In this document: positions 34,285 to 44,914 of the stretch, piece by piece
How the letters are laid out: every line of letters starts with the position of its first letter
How positions within the stretch are numbered: the stretch's first letter is position 1
Source of the DNA: Niebla homalea
Taxonomy: Eukaryota > Ascomycota > Lecanoromycetes > Lecanorales > Ramalinaceae
Assembly (NCBI GenBank): GCA_019925105.1
Contig: JAHGAU010000010.1
Location: 186,001-250,000 of the forward strand
Direction of reading: 5' to 3'
DNA length: 64,000 nucleotides
Notes under the pieces: model-generated
What the model was told of the DNA's origin: nothing
Seen by the model: the letters and a program-made list of their open reading frames with translations, nothing else
Databases searched by the model: none
Made by a program: the position numbers and the translations under genes

Positions 34285-36112
34285 ATGATGGATATGGCAA
34301 AGAGCACATCACGAGTGCAGGATGTTCTCAGCAGTGCTAGCGGTATGATTCATCAGGGTATCAGCTCTATACGAGATATAATGCCAGGCACATGGACTAC
34401 TGCTATCTTGCCAATTGTGATCTGGTGCGTATCTATGGTCGTGTGGAAGGTAATGGAGTCATGTTCCGCTTTCCCAAACGTCATAGATGGATAGAATTGA
34501 TCAGAGTTCAGATCATCTACAACAACTTCTTCTCACCACTGCGAAACATTCCTGGGCCCTTTCTAGCCAAGGTCACCACCAAATGGCTCACAATCAACGA
34601 AGGCTCAGGGAACCGGAGCTTGGTCGTCGCTCAAGCACATCAGAAGTACGGGCCGGTGATCCGGATAGCACCAAACGAACTATCATTTTCAGACAGGTCA
34701 TGCATCAAGGACTTGTACATGAATGGAAGCAAGTTCCCCAAGTCACCCCGCTATGGGGGATTTCGATCCACAACAGCTGCCTCTTTTGACATGACTGACC
34801 ATTGGGAGTGAGTTCAAACCCTTCTGAGACTGTTCAGATCTAAATTGGATCAACAGACATCGCGAGAGGAGACCCTTGGTTCGCCATGTCCTTGCAGCGA
34901 CCAACATCGACGACTCCGAGCCTATCATTGGCGACATGGTTCGGAAGTCTATTCGGTGGGTCAAGCGTGCGGAGGATGACTCGCTCGAAATCGTGCTATG
35001 GATGCGAAGAGTCATGCTGGATACGGCAGGTAAGCCAGGAATCTTGTCGCAGATGACTTGTCTCCGAGATCATGGCTCAATGCGATGTAGGTGCCTTATT
35101 CCTGGGTAGATCATTCAACGCTCTTGAGAGTGAAAAAGAGCCAGAATTTCTTAACGACATGGATGACTTCTTTGCCATTACCGCACTGCGCTGGTTTGCC
35201 CCTTGGATCCTGACCGTCCTACACTTGCTCCCTCTTCGTTCGATCCAACATTTCCTCAAAGCACAGGAGCGAAGCTACATTTACGGCCGCAAAGCATTCG
35301 ACGAGTACATTGAGCAATACGGACGCTTTTCCGGCCGCATTGATCTGCTCACGAAGATGGTCGGTACTGCGGAAGATCAGCCAATGACCGACGAGGATAT
35401 CAGCAATGAGCTTGGAAGTCTACTAGTCGGAGCTACAGATACGACAGTCGTGACGGCCACGTGGATGCTGTGGGAACTAGCCAAGCGGCCAGAATGGCAG
35501 CACCGGATCAGGGACGAGCTGAAGAGGAACGATGTCCCCTTCCGCGAAGGCGTGCCTTCTTACAAGGACATCAAACATCTCCCAATCCTGAACGGCTTCA
35601 TCATGGAGAGCATGCGCCTCCACCCGGCCCAATCCATCGGCCTTCCCCGCATCGCCGGCACAGACACCGCAAGCATCGGTGGCCTGGTCTTACCCAAAGG
35701 CGTAAGTCCTACGAATCCCCATTATTTCCCAGTCCCTTACCCATAGGCTATTTCCTGATACGTCCCACAGACCTACGTATCCGTCCAATCCCGCAACGTC
35801 CACCGCGACCCCGAGATTTACCCTTCCCCGGACTCCTTCCTACCCGAACGCTGGATCGACACCAACGGCGGCACCAAGGCAATGAAAGACTCCTTCATCA
35901 TCTTCTCCAAAGGATCACGCTCGTGCCTGGGCCAGTACGTGGCGTACATGGAGTTGAAGCTGGTGATCAGCACGCTGATGCACGGGTGGAAATTGGGGCT
36001 TGCGAGCCAGACGACGGAGGAGGCGATGCGGCAGACGGATTTTTTCCTGGCGTTTCCAAAGGAGAGGAAGTGTTGGCTTACCTGTCGGCCGGTGTTGGAG
36101 GAGAAGGTGTAA
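34285..36112 (+). CDS. Cytochrome P450 monooxygenase
   Basis: Five exons: 34285-34449, 34512-34807, 34857-35029, 35091-35701 and 35771-36112, giving 528 aa, typical for a microsomal fungal P450. The N-terminus after a short lead has one membrane anchor (TTAILPIVIWCVSMVVW, about residues 36-52), then the proline hinge NIPGPFLAK. All key motifs are present: I-helix GATDTT (oxygen activation), K-helix ESMR (ExxR), FLPERW (PERF-type), and the heme loop FSKGSRSCLG with the thiolate cysteine (about residue 454). The start is ATG 34285 (or 34288, MM); no earlier ATG is in frame. It is an ER heme monooxygenase that needs P450 reductase; the substrate is not predictable from sequence. It lies about 7 kb from the methyltransferase/MFS block, with a gene-poor stretch between. 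Confidence 0.9.
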
Positions 36113-37860
36113 CGGAGAGACGGTTCACTGATCGTGAAAGGACGAGGAGGTCTTTTTCCCTTGGAGGAGGTTGTTAAGACCTCGGTTTCTGACGATTTGC
36201 GATTTGGTTTTGGAATGCGGTACAAATGAGGATGGAGGGACATGACGACTGCAAATTGCTGGTTGGTTGCAATTCTTGCCAGATGTTTTGCGGTCGTAAA
36301 CGCGATGGATCGATCATTCGACAGCTAGCTTAGTTTAACGCAAAAAAGCCATGGTCAAGGCGTCTAAAGCAATGAGCTCTGATTTGAGATACTCAATCTT
36401 TATATCATGCGAGAACAACATCATCTACATCATCATCACCATCACCCTTCTAACATACCACTCAAAGAAGATGAATATAAAAGAACTAAGAGGTAGACAC
36501 GTCTTTCCATCCCAGACTCAAAACCAACCTACCTACCACATGGTGCCATGGGTCATTTGGCGATGCATACATACATACATAGACTGCACCTCTTCACCTC
36601 TATGCCATCCATCCCATCTCCTCGACGGTTCTGCTTTACTGGAACCCCCTCGCCTTTTGGAAGCCTGCACGCCTAAATGGCATCGCATCCCCTTTTCGAC
36701 GTATGTGAAGATTCGCCTTTGGAGCACTCGCCTCGCATGTGCTCTCGCCTTTCCAACCCCCCCTGCCCCCCACATCAACCCCCCCCACACACCCTCACCG
36801 GCAGCGCTACCTTACCTTACCCCATCCCATCACCAATCCACAAATCCATCCAAAAACCACCCACCCACCCACCCATCCATCCATTCATCGAATCACCGCC
36901 CACCAAGCCCCCGTCAGCACCCTCCATTACTCACGCCCCCCATCCCTCTGATGAGCTTCGTTGTTGTTGTTGTTGATGCATGCATGCTGTCCCCCACCCC
37001 CCCCGCCCCTGCCTACCAGTCAGTCAGCCAGCCAGTCAATCAAACTTGATCAAAGGCCGTGTTTTAGATAATAATGCATGTATATCTATCCCCGGCGTCT
37101 ATCTCGCTTGTATCCCCCCACGCACCCACATAACAGCTTATAGCATGGATCTGTCGCTTATCGCTATCACGGTGTCTGTTCAAGCCGAGTGGTGTACCAG
37201 ACCAGAGAGGGAGGGGGTGTGGGGTGGGGTGGTGGGGTTGGTATACTAATGTATGTCGGTCCGTTGTAGCCATATATATATATATTTGATAGATGGATGG
37301 ATGGATGGGGTGGCGCGATTTCCCTAGGTTTGTAACCACGACGACGACGACGACGATGACGCACGTTCTTTCAGCAGAGAGATCGAGCTTCATTGTGTGT
37401 GCGGTTTTATCTGGTCGGATTATTCCAATCAGGGTTGGTCAAGAACCCATAGGAGTAGGAAACGTTGTTGTTACTTGGATTTTATTCTCTGGCTCTGCGA
37501 GGAAGGGGGGTGGCTCAGGAGTGGGTTTTGTACCTATCACAAAAAGCTCGAAAGGGAATCTGATGGCTGTGGGGCGGATTTCTGGTCACGGGCTCTCTCG
37601 AGCCGAGACTTTGAAAGCATTGTCTACGCATTATCCAATTCAACCGGGGGCCAAAAGAAAGGCCGACCAAAGAGAGTGAAAAGCTGCGAGAAGAACAGGA
37701 AAGATGTACTTGACGCGCGAAGACAATGCGCTAGTAGTGACCCTTGCCGGATTAGGTGCATGTGGCTAATGATTGACCTATCGATCATCTGCTAGCATGG
37801 GCCACCTCACTTTGCCGGCGCTAGTGCCGCATATTGGAGAAGGAAATCGGTTTGCTAGGA
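36113..37860. repeat. Intergenic DNA rich in simple repeats
   Basis: Several microsatellites are visible: CATA repeats near 36566-36581, CCAC/CCAT repeats at about 36855-36890, a TTG run near 36960-36975, AT repeats near 37272-37286, GGAT repeats near 37290-37308 and CGA repeats at 37338-37356. C-rich tracts are common between 36750 and 37020. Long open frames here reflect these repeats. No gene is supported; it should hold the 3' ends of the P450 and NOT2 transcripts. Confidence 0.6.
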
Positions 37861-40057
37861 TCACAGAGGGCTGATTAGCAATGGCCTCAAGATGCCCAGT
37901 GAAACCCGGAGCAAGCGGCACGAGGTCAAGCAGTTGATTAGAAGCAGAAATATAGAAACCAGAATCAGCCAAAGAAGAGAGAAATCACTCACCCTAACCT
38001 TCTCCCACCCTCTCTGATTGAAGAACACATAACTCCCCAATTCCTCATCATCGCTCACCCTCCTCGGCTCCGGTAACGTACTGTCTTTGGTCAACCACAT
38101 CTGGTGATGCTTGTGATACCGCCAATTTCGATTTGTCAGTTCCCCTGCCGCTAATTCCTGCAAAATGTCCTGCGGTTGGGTGTAGAAGATCCAGAATAGC
38201 GTTTCGTCGGAGAAACCCGGCAGCTTATCCCGTACGCGGTGGACATTCGTGACGGTGTAGCATTCCGGGAGCGAAAAGTCAGGTTGGAGAGGGCGAGAGC
38301 CTAATTCGGCGAAGGGGCCTGACCATGTGGGGTAGAGTGGACTGGAAGGGGGAGACCAATGATTATTCAATGCATCTACAGATACCCGCTTGAATGAAAA
38401 AGGGGATGGAGCAAGGGACAATACTACGAGGTTGGGGAATCAGGCGAGCTTTGACTTACTCTGGAGAGCTCAGGTTCAATCCCAACTGCGTCAGGTCTTG
38501 ACCTCGTGCCAAACCAGCAACCATGGGATCCTCGGAGCGTATTCTCGCAAGGAAACCTGCCAGGCCATATCGGTCAGACTCGCTCATCTCCTCGGGCTTC
38601 TGCGATGCTGGGATTTCGCCAGTTGACGGTAGTGGGGGTTCAAAGTCGGAGTGATGTTGTTGATTGGTGTTTGATACAGCAGCACGTTGAGAGTTCGAGG
38701 AAAAGTTGGATAGCAGGGACGTGAGATTGTTTGTCGGGTTTTGTCCTTGGCCTTGACCGAGGCCTATTGGACGGGTGGGATCAGCTGGGGAACGGTTGTT
38801 GAGGGCTGAGAGTATGAATGGTATTAGTACTCTCCATGGAATCTCCAAGGGCGTGTCAAGGGTACATACGGGGGTAACTAGGCGGTGACATCGTACGATC
38901 TACCGCGGAGGATGATCTGGTACTTTCGGGTGGGTTCCCAAACCCCGCCGGCAGACTAGGTCTCGCACTGCTATCATGTTGATTGGAAAAGGCATTTGGC
39001 GCTCCGAAGCCTCCATAACCGCGATCATTATCACTCCCGTCAGTACCATTCCTCCCAAGGGGTGGGAATTCATCAATGCTCTGTCCAGGCGGCTGACGCA
39101 TGCTGCCAGGTATCTGCTGTCCCTGTCCAACGCCTTGCCGATAATCATCTAGCGAGCCCTGAAGGTGTGAGGAGCCCATGAACATATCATTTTCGTTGGA
39201 GGGAGAGCCAGGATGTTGATTTGAAGGGATGTGCTGCTGCGGCTGTTGGGATACATTGGTATGAGATTGCTGAGGGCCAGGGCGTTGAACGGGGGTATGT
39301 TGCATTTGACGTTGCCATATTGGATTGTTGTTTGCCGCAGTCGCGGTATTGTTTTGAAATTGTGCTTGCGAGTTGCCGGAGAGGGAGGGGAATTCTCTGT
39401 TGGTTTCCCAAATGGCTGGCATCAGCGGTGTCCACTTCTGCTTTTTCTTCTTCTTGTTCTTCGATCCCATTTCTGTGTTCTCGACGGATGATTCCATGCT
39501 CAGGAGGGAACTCACGACATATCGAGAGGAGTAGCAGGATGGCTGGCTCCTATACTCTGAGCGAAGCTGCTGGGTCCCACGCCTGTTTGGCCCGGTCTGG
39601 TGTTTGCCAGACCTGAAAGGCCATTTGCAGGCTGCCCAAACCCCCAGCTCGAGCCTGTTCCATTGCCTATTTGGGGCACATATTCTTGAGCCTTCACTTC
39701 ATGTGGGGACGCCTCTGATTTTGTGGGGTTTCTTACCAAGCTTCGAGGTATTCTGTAACCTGCCTGAACCGAGTGGGGCTGCTGGTTGACGTGCTTGGGT
39801 TGCTTGTTGCGGATAGCCTGAGAAGCGAAGGGGCTGACCACCTATAAGACGAGGTCTTGAAATCAGCTTAGGGGATTTGAAATCGGACATGATCAAATAT
39901 GATTTGGAATCTGTTCCAGCAAACAGCCCCAACAAACAGCTTGAAATCGCATGAGCTGAAGCAGAGCCCAGGGCTTTGATGGTGTTGAACGCGGTCGCAC
40001 AGGAGACGTGATTTTCATTTTTCACAGGGTCTGGCATAACACACCTTGACGATTCAT
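37861..40057 (-). CDS. NOT2: CCR4-NOT complex subunit 2 (NOT2)
   Basis: Minus-strand exons: 40057-40045 (13 nt, MNRQ), 39841-39737, 39666-39516, 39396-38870, 38805-38460 and 38341 onward. The N-terminal half is Gln/Pro/Asn-rich with family landmarks GGQPLRFSGYPQQ, SSWGFGQ, SFAQSIGASHPATPLDMS, then SEFPSLSGNSQAQF and TPVQRP. The C-terminal half is the NOT2/3/5 box: DRYGLAGFLARIRSEDPMVAGLARGQDLTQLGLNL, PLYPTWSGPFAE, LPECYTVTNVHRVRDKLPGFSDETLFWIFYTQPQD, LQELAAGELTNRNWRYHKHHQMWLTKD and YVFFNQRGWEKVR. The product is a scaffold subunit of the deadenylase and transcription-control complex in cytoplasm and nucleus. The reading is firm to about 37993 (497 aa). A donor-like GTGAGT follows, but the usual last exon (REF.L.YD.L) is not found; read-through ends at 37861 with a hydrophobic tail. 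The C-terminus is therefore unresolved. Confidence 0.85.
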
Positions 40058-40288
40058 ACTCGCGAGGTCTGGTTTGGATTTGTGTCAATCGCTTACTTCA
40101 GCAATAACATCTGAGCGCCTATTTACTAATTATGACAGAGGTGGTTACCGATTGAGGTTGCTTCTGATGTTGCGGAAACGTCCCGCGCAGCTGCTCGAAT
40201 TCTCAATTCTCAATCCTCAATCCACCTTGGTCTTCTCTTGCTCAAGCTCCTTCCACCTCACAACAAATCATCATCCCGAGCTCTTACA
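40058..40288. promoter_or_regulatory. Short divergent promoter between NOT2 and MRPL47
   Basis: Only 231 bases separate the start codons of the two divergently transcribed housekeeping genes, so both promoters and 5' leaders must share this segment. The part nearest the L47 gene is CT-rich. No individual factor site is claimed. Confidence 0.6.
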
Positions 40289-41168
40289 ATGTCCAGTCTC
40301 ACTCATCGCCTTCCATCCACCGTACGCGTGCCATGTGCTGAAACTGTTCCCATTTTCCTGGCCCCTGCGCTTGCCCGCCCATCTCTCGCTCTCCAGACCT
40401 CCGCCTTTTCGACTTCACAACCCCATCCTGCGCGCATGCGCCAGCGACATCACAACCCCGATCGAGGCGTATCGGCACTTCGTCGAAGCGGCCTTGGTCG
40501 ACCTCTCAGCGTCAATGAGGTTGTCCGTAAGGAGGGACTGCCCAAACCGGTGCTTGACCCCAAACGTCGCTCCAAGGTCTCCGTGGATCCAGAGCATGCT
40601 CTGCATGGCTTCTTCAACAGCGAGAAGGCACTCTTGACCGATTTAGCGGATGAGGCAGCGCACGGTACGTTTCTCTTGTCCCTCGAAAGCAAATTGGGAT
40701 CGGATTTGGGGTTTAGGGGAGACTGCGACTGGGGGTCCGAGAATGGTTGTGTATAGGGGTCATGAGGCTAATTGGAAGGCAGGTCGACCTTGGGCGGGCC
40801 CCGAGCTGCGACAAAAATCATGGGAGGACATCCACTCGTTGTGGTATATCTGCTGCAAAGAGCGAAATCGATTGGCGACGGAGAAGAAAGAAATGGAGAG
40901 GATGAAGCTGAAGGACGAGAAGAGGGCAATTGCGAAGAGGGACCACGCGGTCCGCAAAACGCAAGCAGCCATCAAATGGGCCTTGACGGAACGATGGTAC
41001 GCATGGGAGGACGCATGGAAGATGGCGGAGAAGGATCCATCGATCAATTTGGAGAAGGGCAACCTGGAGGACCCGATATATACGCCGCCGCAGGAGGCGG
41101 TCGAGGACGAAGCAGCGATGCAGGATGTTGTTGCGATGGAAAAGCCCCTGAAAGCAGCTTCGGCATAG
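40289..41168 (+). CDS. MRPL47: Mitochondrial large-subunit ribosomal protein L47 (uL29m)
   Basis: Two exons, 40289-40664 and 40783-41168, intron GTACGT...GGCAG (118 nt), giving 253 aa. The N-terminus is a mitochondrial presequence rich in Arg, Ser and Ala (about 1-45). The MRP-L47 domain follows: LPKPVLDPKRRSKV, DPEHALHGFF, then GRPWAGPELRQKSWEDIHSLWYICCKERNRLATE and the basic helix ending VRKTQAAIKWALTERWYAWEDAW. These motifs are characteristic of the bacterial-L29-related mitochondrial protein near the polypeptide exit. The C-terminal 45 residues are an acidic extension. The ATG at 40289 precedes the presequence and is the only good start. It is divergent with NOT2. Confidence 0.93.
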
Positions 41169-42611
41169 ATACTATGGAACTAGTTGGAGGCATTTAAGAC
41201 CCAAGTGGCCACATACGGTGCAAAGCTTTGGATAAGCCCCTTGATCTTCTCTTCCGGACAAGCACAAGTGATCTGCCTGCATTCAAATGGCGCCCTGGGA
41301 GTCCAGTGGTCCCGCGGACGCATGAGCAACCCTGGCCAGGGTGATTCAGCAACCAGCATCTGGGCGCCTCAAGATTGCACGGTATAAATGCCCCTCACAG
41401 TATCCTCGGGCATTTGATCTCTTGAGGTCTCGGTATCGCCCAGAGGGTCGGAAGTCTTATACAAACGCCTCATCTCAAGGGTAAACATAAGAGGTTGGCT
41501 TCCTCGTATGGAGATAGCCTAGTAACATTTGCTCATCTACTCTCTCTCCATGATCCTGGCGATAATCACATCAGGGAGAATAAAGGCTCAAGCTCGGCAG
41601 ACTACCACCTCCGTCTTCTGATACCCGGCAGAGGCTATCAAAGTCTTCGAAAGTGTTTAAACGAATCAGCGCATAGCAGGAGCGACCAAAGCTTTCTCCT
41701 ATGTTCGTACCAATCTCCCTCATCCGCCCGATTGATGACCACCAAGATTCTTTGGTCGTAAGTGAGATATAGCTTCAAGCGTTGAAGTAGCGACCATCTC
41801 CCGCCACCCATCTGCCCCAATCTCATCTCTGACTTCAGACAATTTTAAAATGAGATAAGAATGTGAAATATAATTGAAACGTGAAGTGACTCCTTCAAGG
41901 TACATTACAAAGAAATCGAGAACTCCTAATATGTTCTGAAGTCAAAACGTCTAGCGTTGAGCAGAGCATTTCTGCCACTGACTCGCCCCAAATCTCAAGC
42001 AGGGTAACTAAAACCATGCAAGAGGATATCACGATCTGGAAAGTATTTGAAATGTGTGGACAAATCATTCAGACCTACGTATAATCCCTACTTTAATAAT
42101 ATGTTGCCATCCAATGTTAAGCAAAGAATTTCAGCCACTGATCTACCCTTTCTCAAAATACAGCTTCAATCATCTCCTCCCAAAAAAGAAGAAAAAAAGA
42201 AAGCACTGCGTTTCAAAACGAGCCGAAAGATGGTGATTGTACTCTTCCAACGTTTTTTGCATCCATGTCGCTGTCCTCTCAACATTGAGCCACGATTTAT
42301 GGAAGGATTGATTGCAACGAGCTGCTTTCTGTTGCTATTCCGTTCTCTGGCTACCTCTTTACTTTTTTACCCCGTGGGTTATGTTACCATGCTGACTGTT
42401 GGCCTGATGCCGTGATTGAATTTAATTCTTGACATTTGAAGAGCTATCAGAGCCACATCGAAACTGGTTGTTCAAAGGCCCGCCTTGACATGTGAATCCT
42501 TCTCAGACGGCTATCCAAGCCAGTCCCCCGCGAAAGCATGGGTCCTATCAGTCATCTCATAGCGATCGAATTGGACGACTACCTAATGATCGACCACTCC
42601 ATCCACCACGC
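41169..42611. other. Intergenic with a diverged direct repeat
   Basis: About 1.4 kb with no recognised gene. The segments near 41928-41990 and 42098-42160 resemble each other (both run AATATGTT, then GTTgAGCA/GTTaAGCA, then GCCACTGA), differing mostly by transitions. An A-rich tract lies near 42181-42205. Confidence 0.4.
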
Positions 42612-43610
42612 CTACACGGGATCAAACTCCACAATACCCTTCACAATGTCCACCACCGCCCGCACACCCTCCCTCTCGAAATCCAAACACTGCCCGCCTT
42701 CCACCTCCTTCACCGCCATCCCCATCCCGCTCGCCTCCAACCCCTCCCTCACCCCCCCAACCGTCCAATCCTGATACTGCCGCGGCAGCGCCCCGTCCCT
42801 GGTCGCCACTACATACGTACAAGGCACCTCCCTCCACGCACACCCGCTCCTCTCATCCCACAATATCCCACCACTCCACTTGACCAGCCCCTCCATGTAC
42901 TCCTTCCGTTCTGCCTGCTCCTCCTCCTCCTCAGCAGACGCAGGTGCCGCGGCGGCACCACCAAACCAACCCTCCGGGCGTCTCGGCCTGCCCGTCCTGC
43001 CCTCCTCTTCGGGCGAGAAATCGATGACGTGGCGGACGAGGTGTTCGGTGCCGCAATGCCGGAACGTGGACGCGATGGCAGCGCGTAGGCGCAGAGGTAC
43101 AGCAGATGGAGCAACGAACCCCTGCCCTTTGCCCTCGCCCTCGCCTCTGCTCCTCCTGCCGCTGCTTTCGCCGTCTCCCCGCTGCGCAGCACTCTCAACA
43201 TTCGTATCGTGATTGTTGTTGTGACGGGACCGGCGGTTCGTGCTGCTAGGCCGCCCCCCCCTCCGGCACAACGGGGCCGCACAGCGCGTTCGTGCCGACG
43301 ACGTCGCCGTATGAGTGCATCACCGCGATGACGGTGTGGCGCGTGCCGATGAGGCACTCGGCGTAGCGGCGCTCCACCGCCGTGTCGGTCGATAGGTCTG
43401 CGGTCGGGTGGTGGTGGTGGTGGCAGGGGTGCTCGTTCGACGGGAGGAGCGCGGTGTGGACCTCGTGGCCTGCGAGCTGCAGGGCGGCTGCGAGGCGGGA
43501 GGAGTGGGTGGGGTAATGCCAGGCTTCCGGTTGTGATGGGGATGGTGGGGAGGGGAGGAGGTGGTGGTAGTGGTGGTTTCGGGCATGGACGAGCGTGGAG
43601 GTGAGGACAT
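42612..43610 (-). pseudogene. Alpha/beta-hydrolase fold gene, disrupted in frame
   Basis: Minus-strand coding traces of one small alpha/beta hydrolase are split over three frames. First, AWHYPTHSSRLAAALQLAGHEVHTALLP and AVMHSYGDVVGT (nucleophile elbow with His-Ser-Tyr-Gly) run to about 43246. Then SLLHLLYLCAYALP is in a second frame near 43120. Then HVIDFSPEEEG and EYMEGLVKWSGGILWDERSGCAWREVPCTYVVATRDGALP, ending EFDPV, are in a third frame to 42612. The order and spacing match the family (strand-helix-nucleophile elbow, LVYVCAFAL strand, CTYV..T.D acid loop). The changes of frame do not coincide with good splice sites; one lies at a run of eight G. Where the catalytic His is expected, the sequence reads GGQCLDF. 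It could be a decayed gene, a gene with unusual splicing, or an assembly error in GC-rich DNA. The start is uncertain (ATG 43610 or 43586). Confidence 0.5.
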
Positions 43611-44914
43611 GAGCGAGGAAATCGGACCGATTTGGGATAAGAGGGAGCGGAGTAGCTGAGCAGGGCAGGCCATCAGGATCAGCACTTACTTCCCTACCAA
43701 AGGTGTGATTACGGGAAGGAATGTCAGCCTCGCGATGCCTTCCTGGAATGGCAAAGGGCGGTTCCTGGACGAGTGGCCGTCCTCGTAACGGAGAAAGCCG
43801 GGGGAGCGGCACGTTGCTGACTTTTTTCCAATGTGTGTGTGTGACTGAGGAGTCTCGGATGGTAATTATGGATTGGATGATCCATATACTCTTCCGAGGC
43901 TTGTGATGGTACATTCAGTCAGTTTCGATCTGTTGCATTGCGGCAGGCCGAGCCTTTTGACGGGACTTGGACGACTTGGAAGGGTTGTGAACTATGGCAT
44001 ATAGGGTTTGTTTTCCCTGTGACACCAATGCTTTTGAACGCGTTTTACAAGTACGCTCAGAAGGAATTGAATATGCAACCGGAAGCTTTTGCTCAATGAT
44101 GGAATGCGATTCGAACATAGCCTGGGTAACAAGAATGGTTCATGGACTTTAGGCTAAGAGGTTCGGTTCGCGATTGACTTACGATTCAACTTGGTTGATG
44201 CCTTGAATTGTGTGCGGCATGATATATGCGGCAGATGGGTGGCAGAAAGAACATCTCCTCCTCAAGTCATCGAGCCAAAAAAAAAATAGGGACCATGTTG
44301 AAGCTCACTGGAAATTGAAAGCAGAGTAGTGGTCTTTCGATCAAGCACAAAATAGGCGATTAACAGGACAATTTCATTGAGGATTGTAGTGGTGTGATTA
44401 ATTCTACTCTTGTCTATGCTGGCATGCCTTCATGAGAGTGATCTCTTGACATTCGTCGAGATCTACTTCTTCCTCCTACCTAATGCTATCGTCATTGCTT
44501 TCTATTCTCTCATGTGGTCCACGACCAAGAAGCCGTCTATCGCTGAGGTATTATTGGATCTGAGCATCTCGAGAAGGTCCAGGATTTTGGTTGTGAGGTG
44601 TGTATGAATTTGTGTAATCGGCACGTGGAGTTTCAATCACCATCTGATGGTGCATAGATTCAGTCCAAGTCTTCGGCCCTGGATGTTCCGAGGGCTGGGT
44701 GTCACGTCTTGAGACTGCTTAATCGACTCCAATACGAGCAAAGTCTGGGGCGCTTTAAAGTATTCATAGTAATCTCGAAGGGCTCTTCAATCTAAAATAG
44801 ACCCAGCCTTCCAGTTATGCGGTTACCCATAATTCTGCACGGCGAATAGTATGCTTTTGACGCACGAAGTCGTAACAAATAACATCACGGGATTGAGTCG
44901 TTCACAATGTCTGT
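43611..44914. other. Intergenic, no gene seen
   Basis: About 1.3 kb between the disrupted hydrolase and the desaturase, both on the minus strand. It includes an A-run near 44277-44286. The only open frames are short and without motif. Confidence 0.5.

Noticed and set aside
18824..36112. Complete secondary-metabolite gene cluster
   Set aside because: No polyketide synthase, NRPS, terpene synthase or prenyltransferase is present; kept only as a possible partial neighbourhood.
35461..36177. Second long plus-strand frame across the P450 3' exons
   Set aside because: Out-of-frame shadow of the P450 coding sequence; Arg/Pro/His-rich with no motif.
42492..43088. Plus-strand frame opposite the hydrolase pieces
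   Set aside because: Pro/Arg/His-rich shadow of the minus-strand hydrolase sequence.
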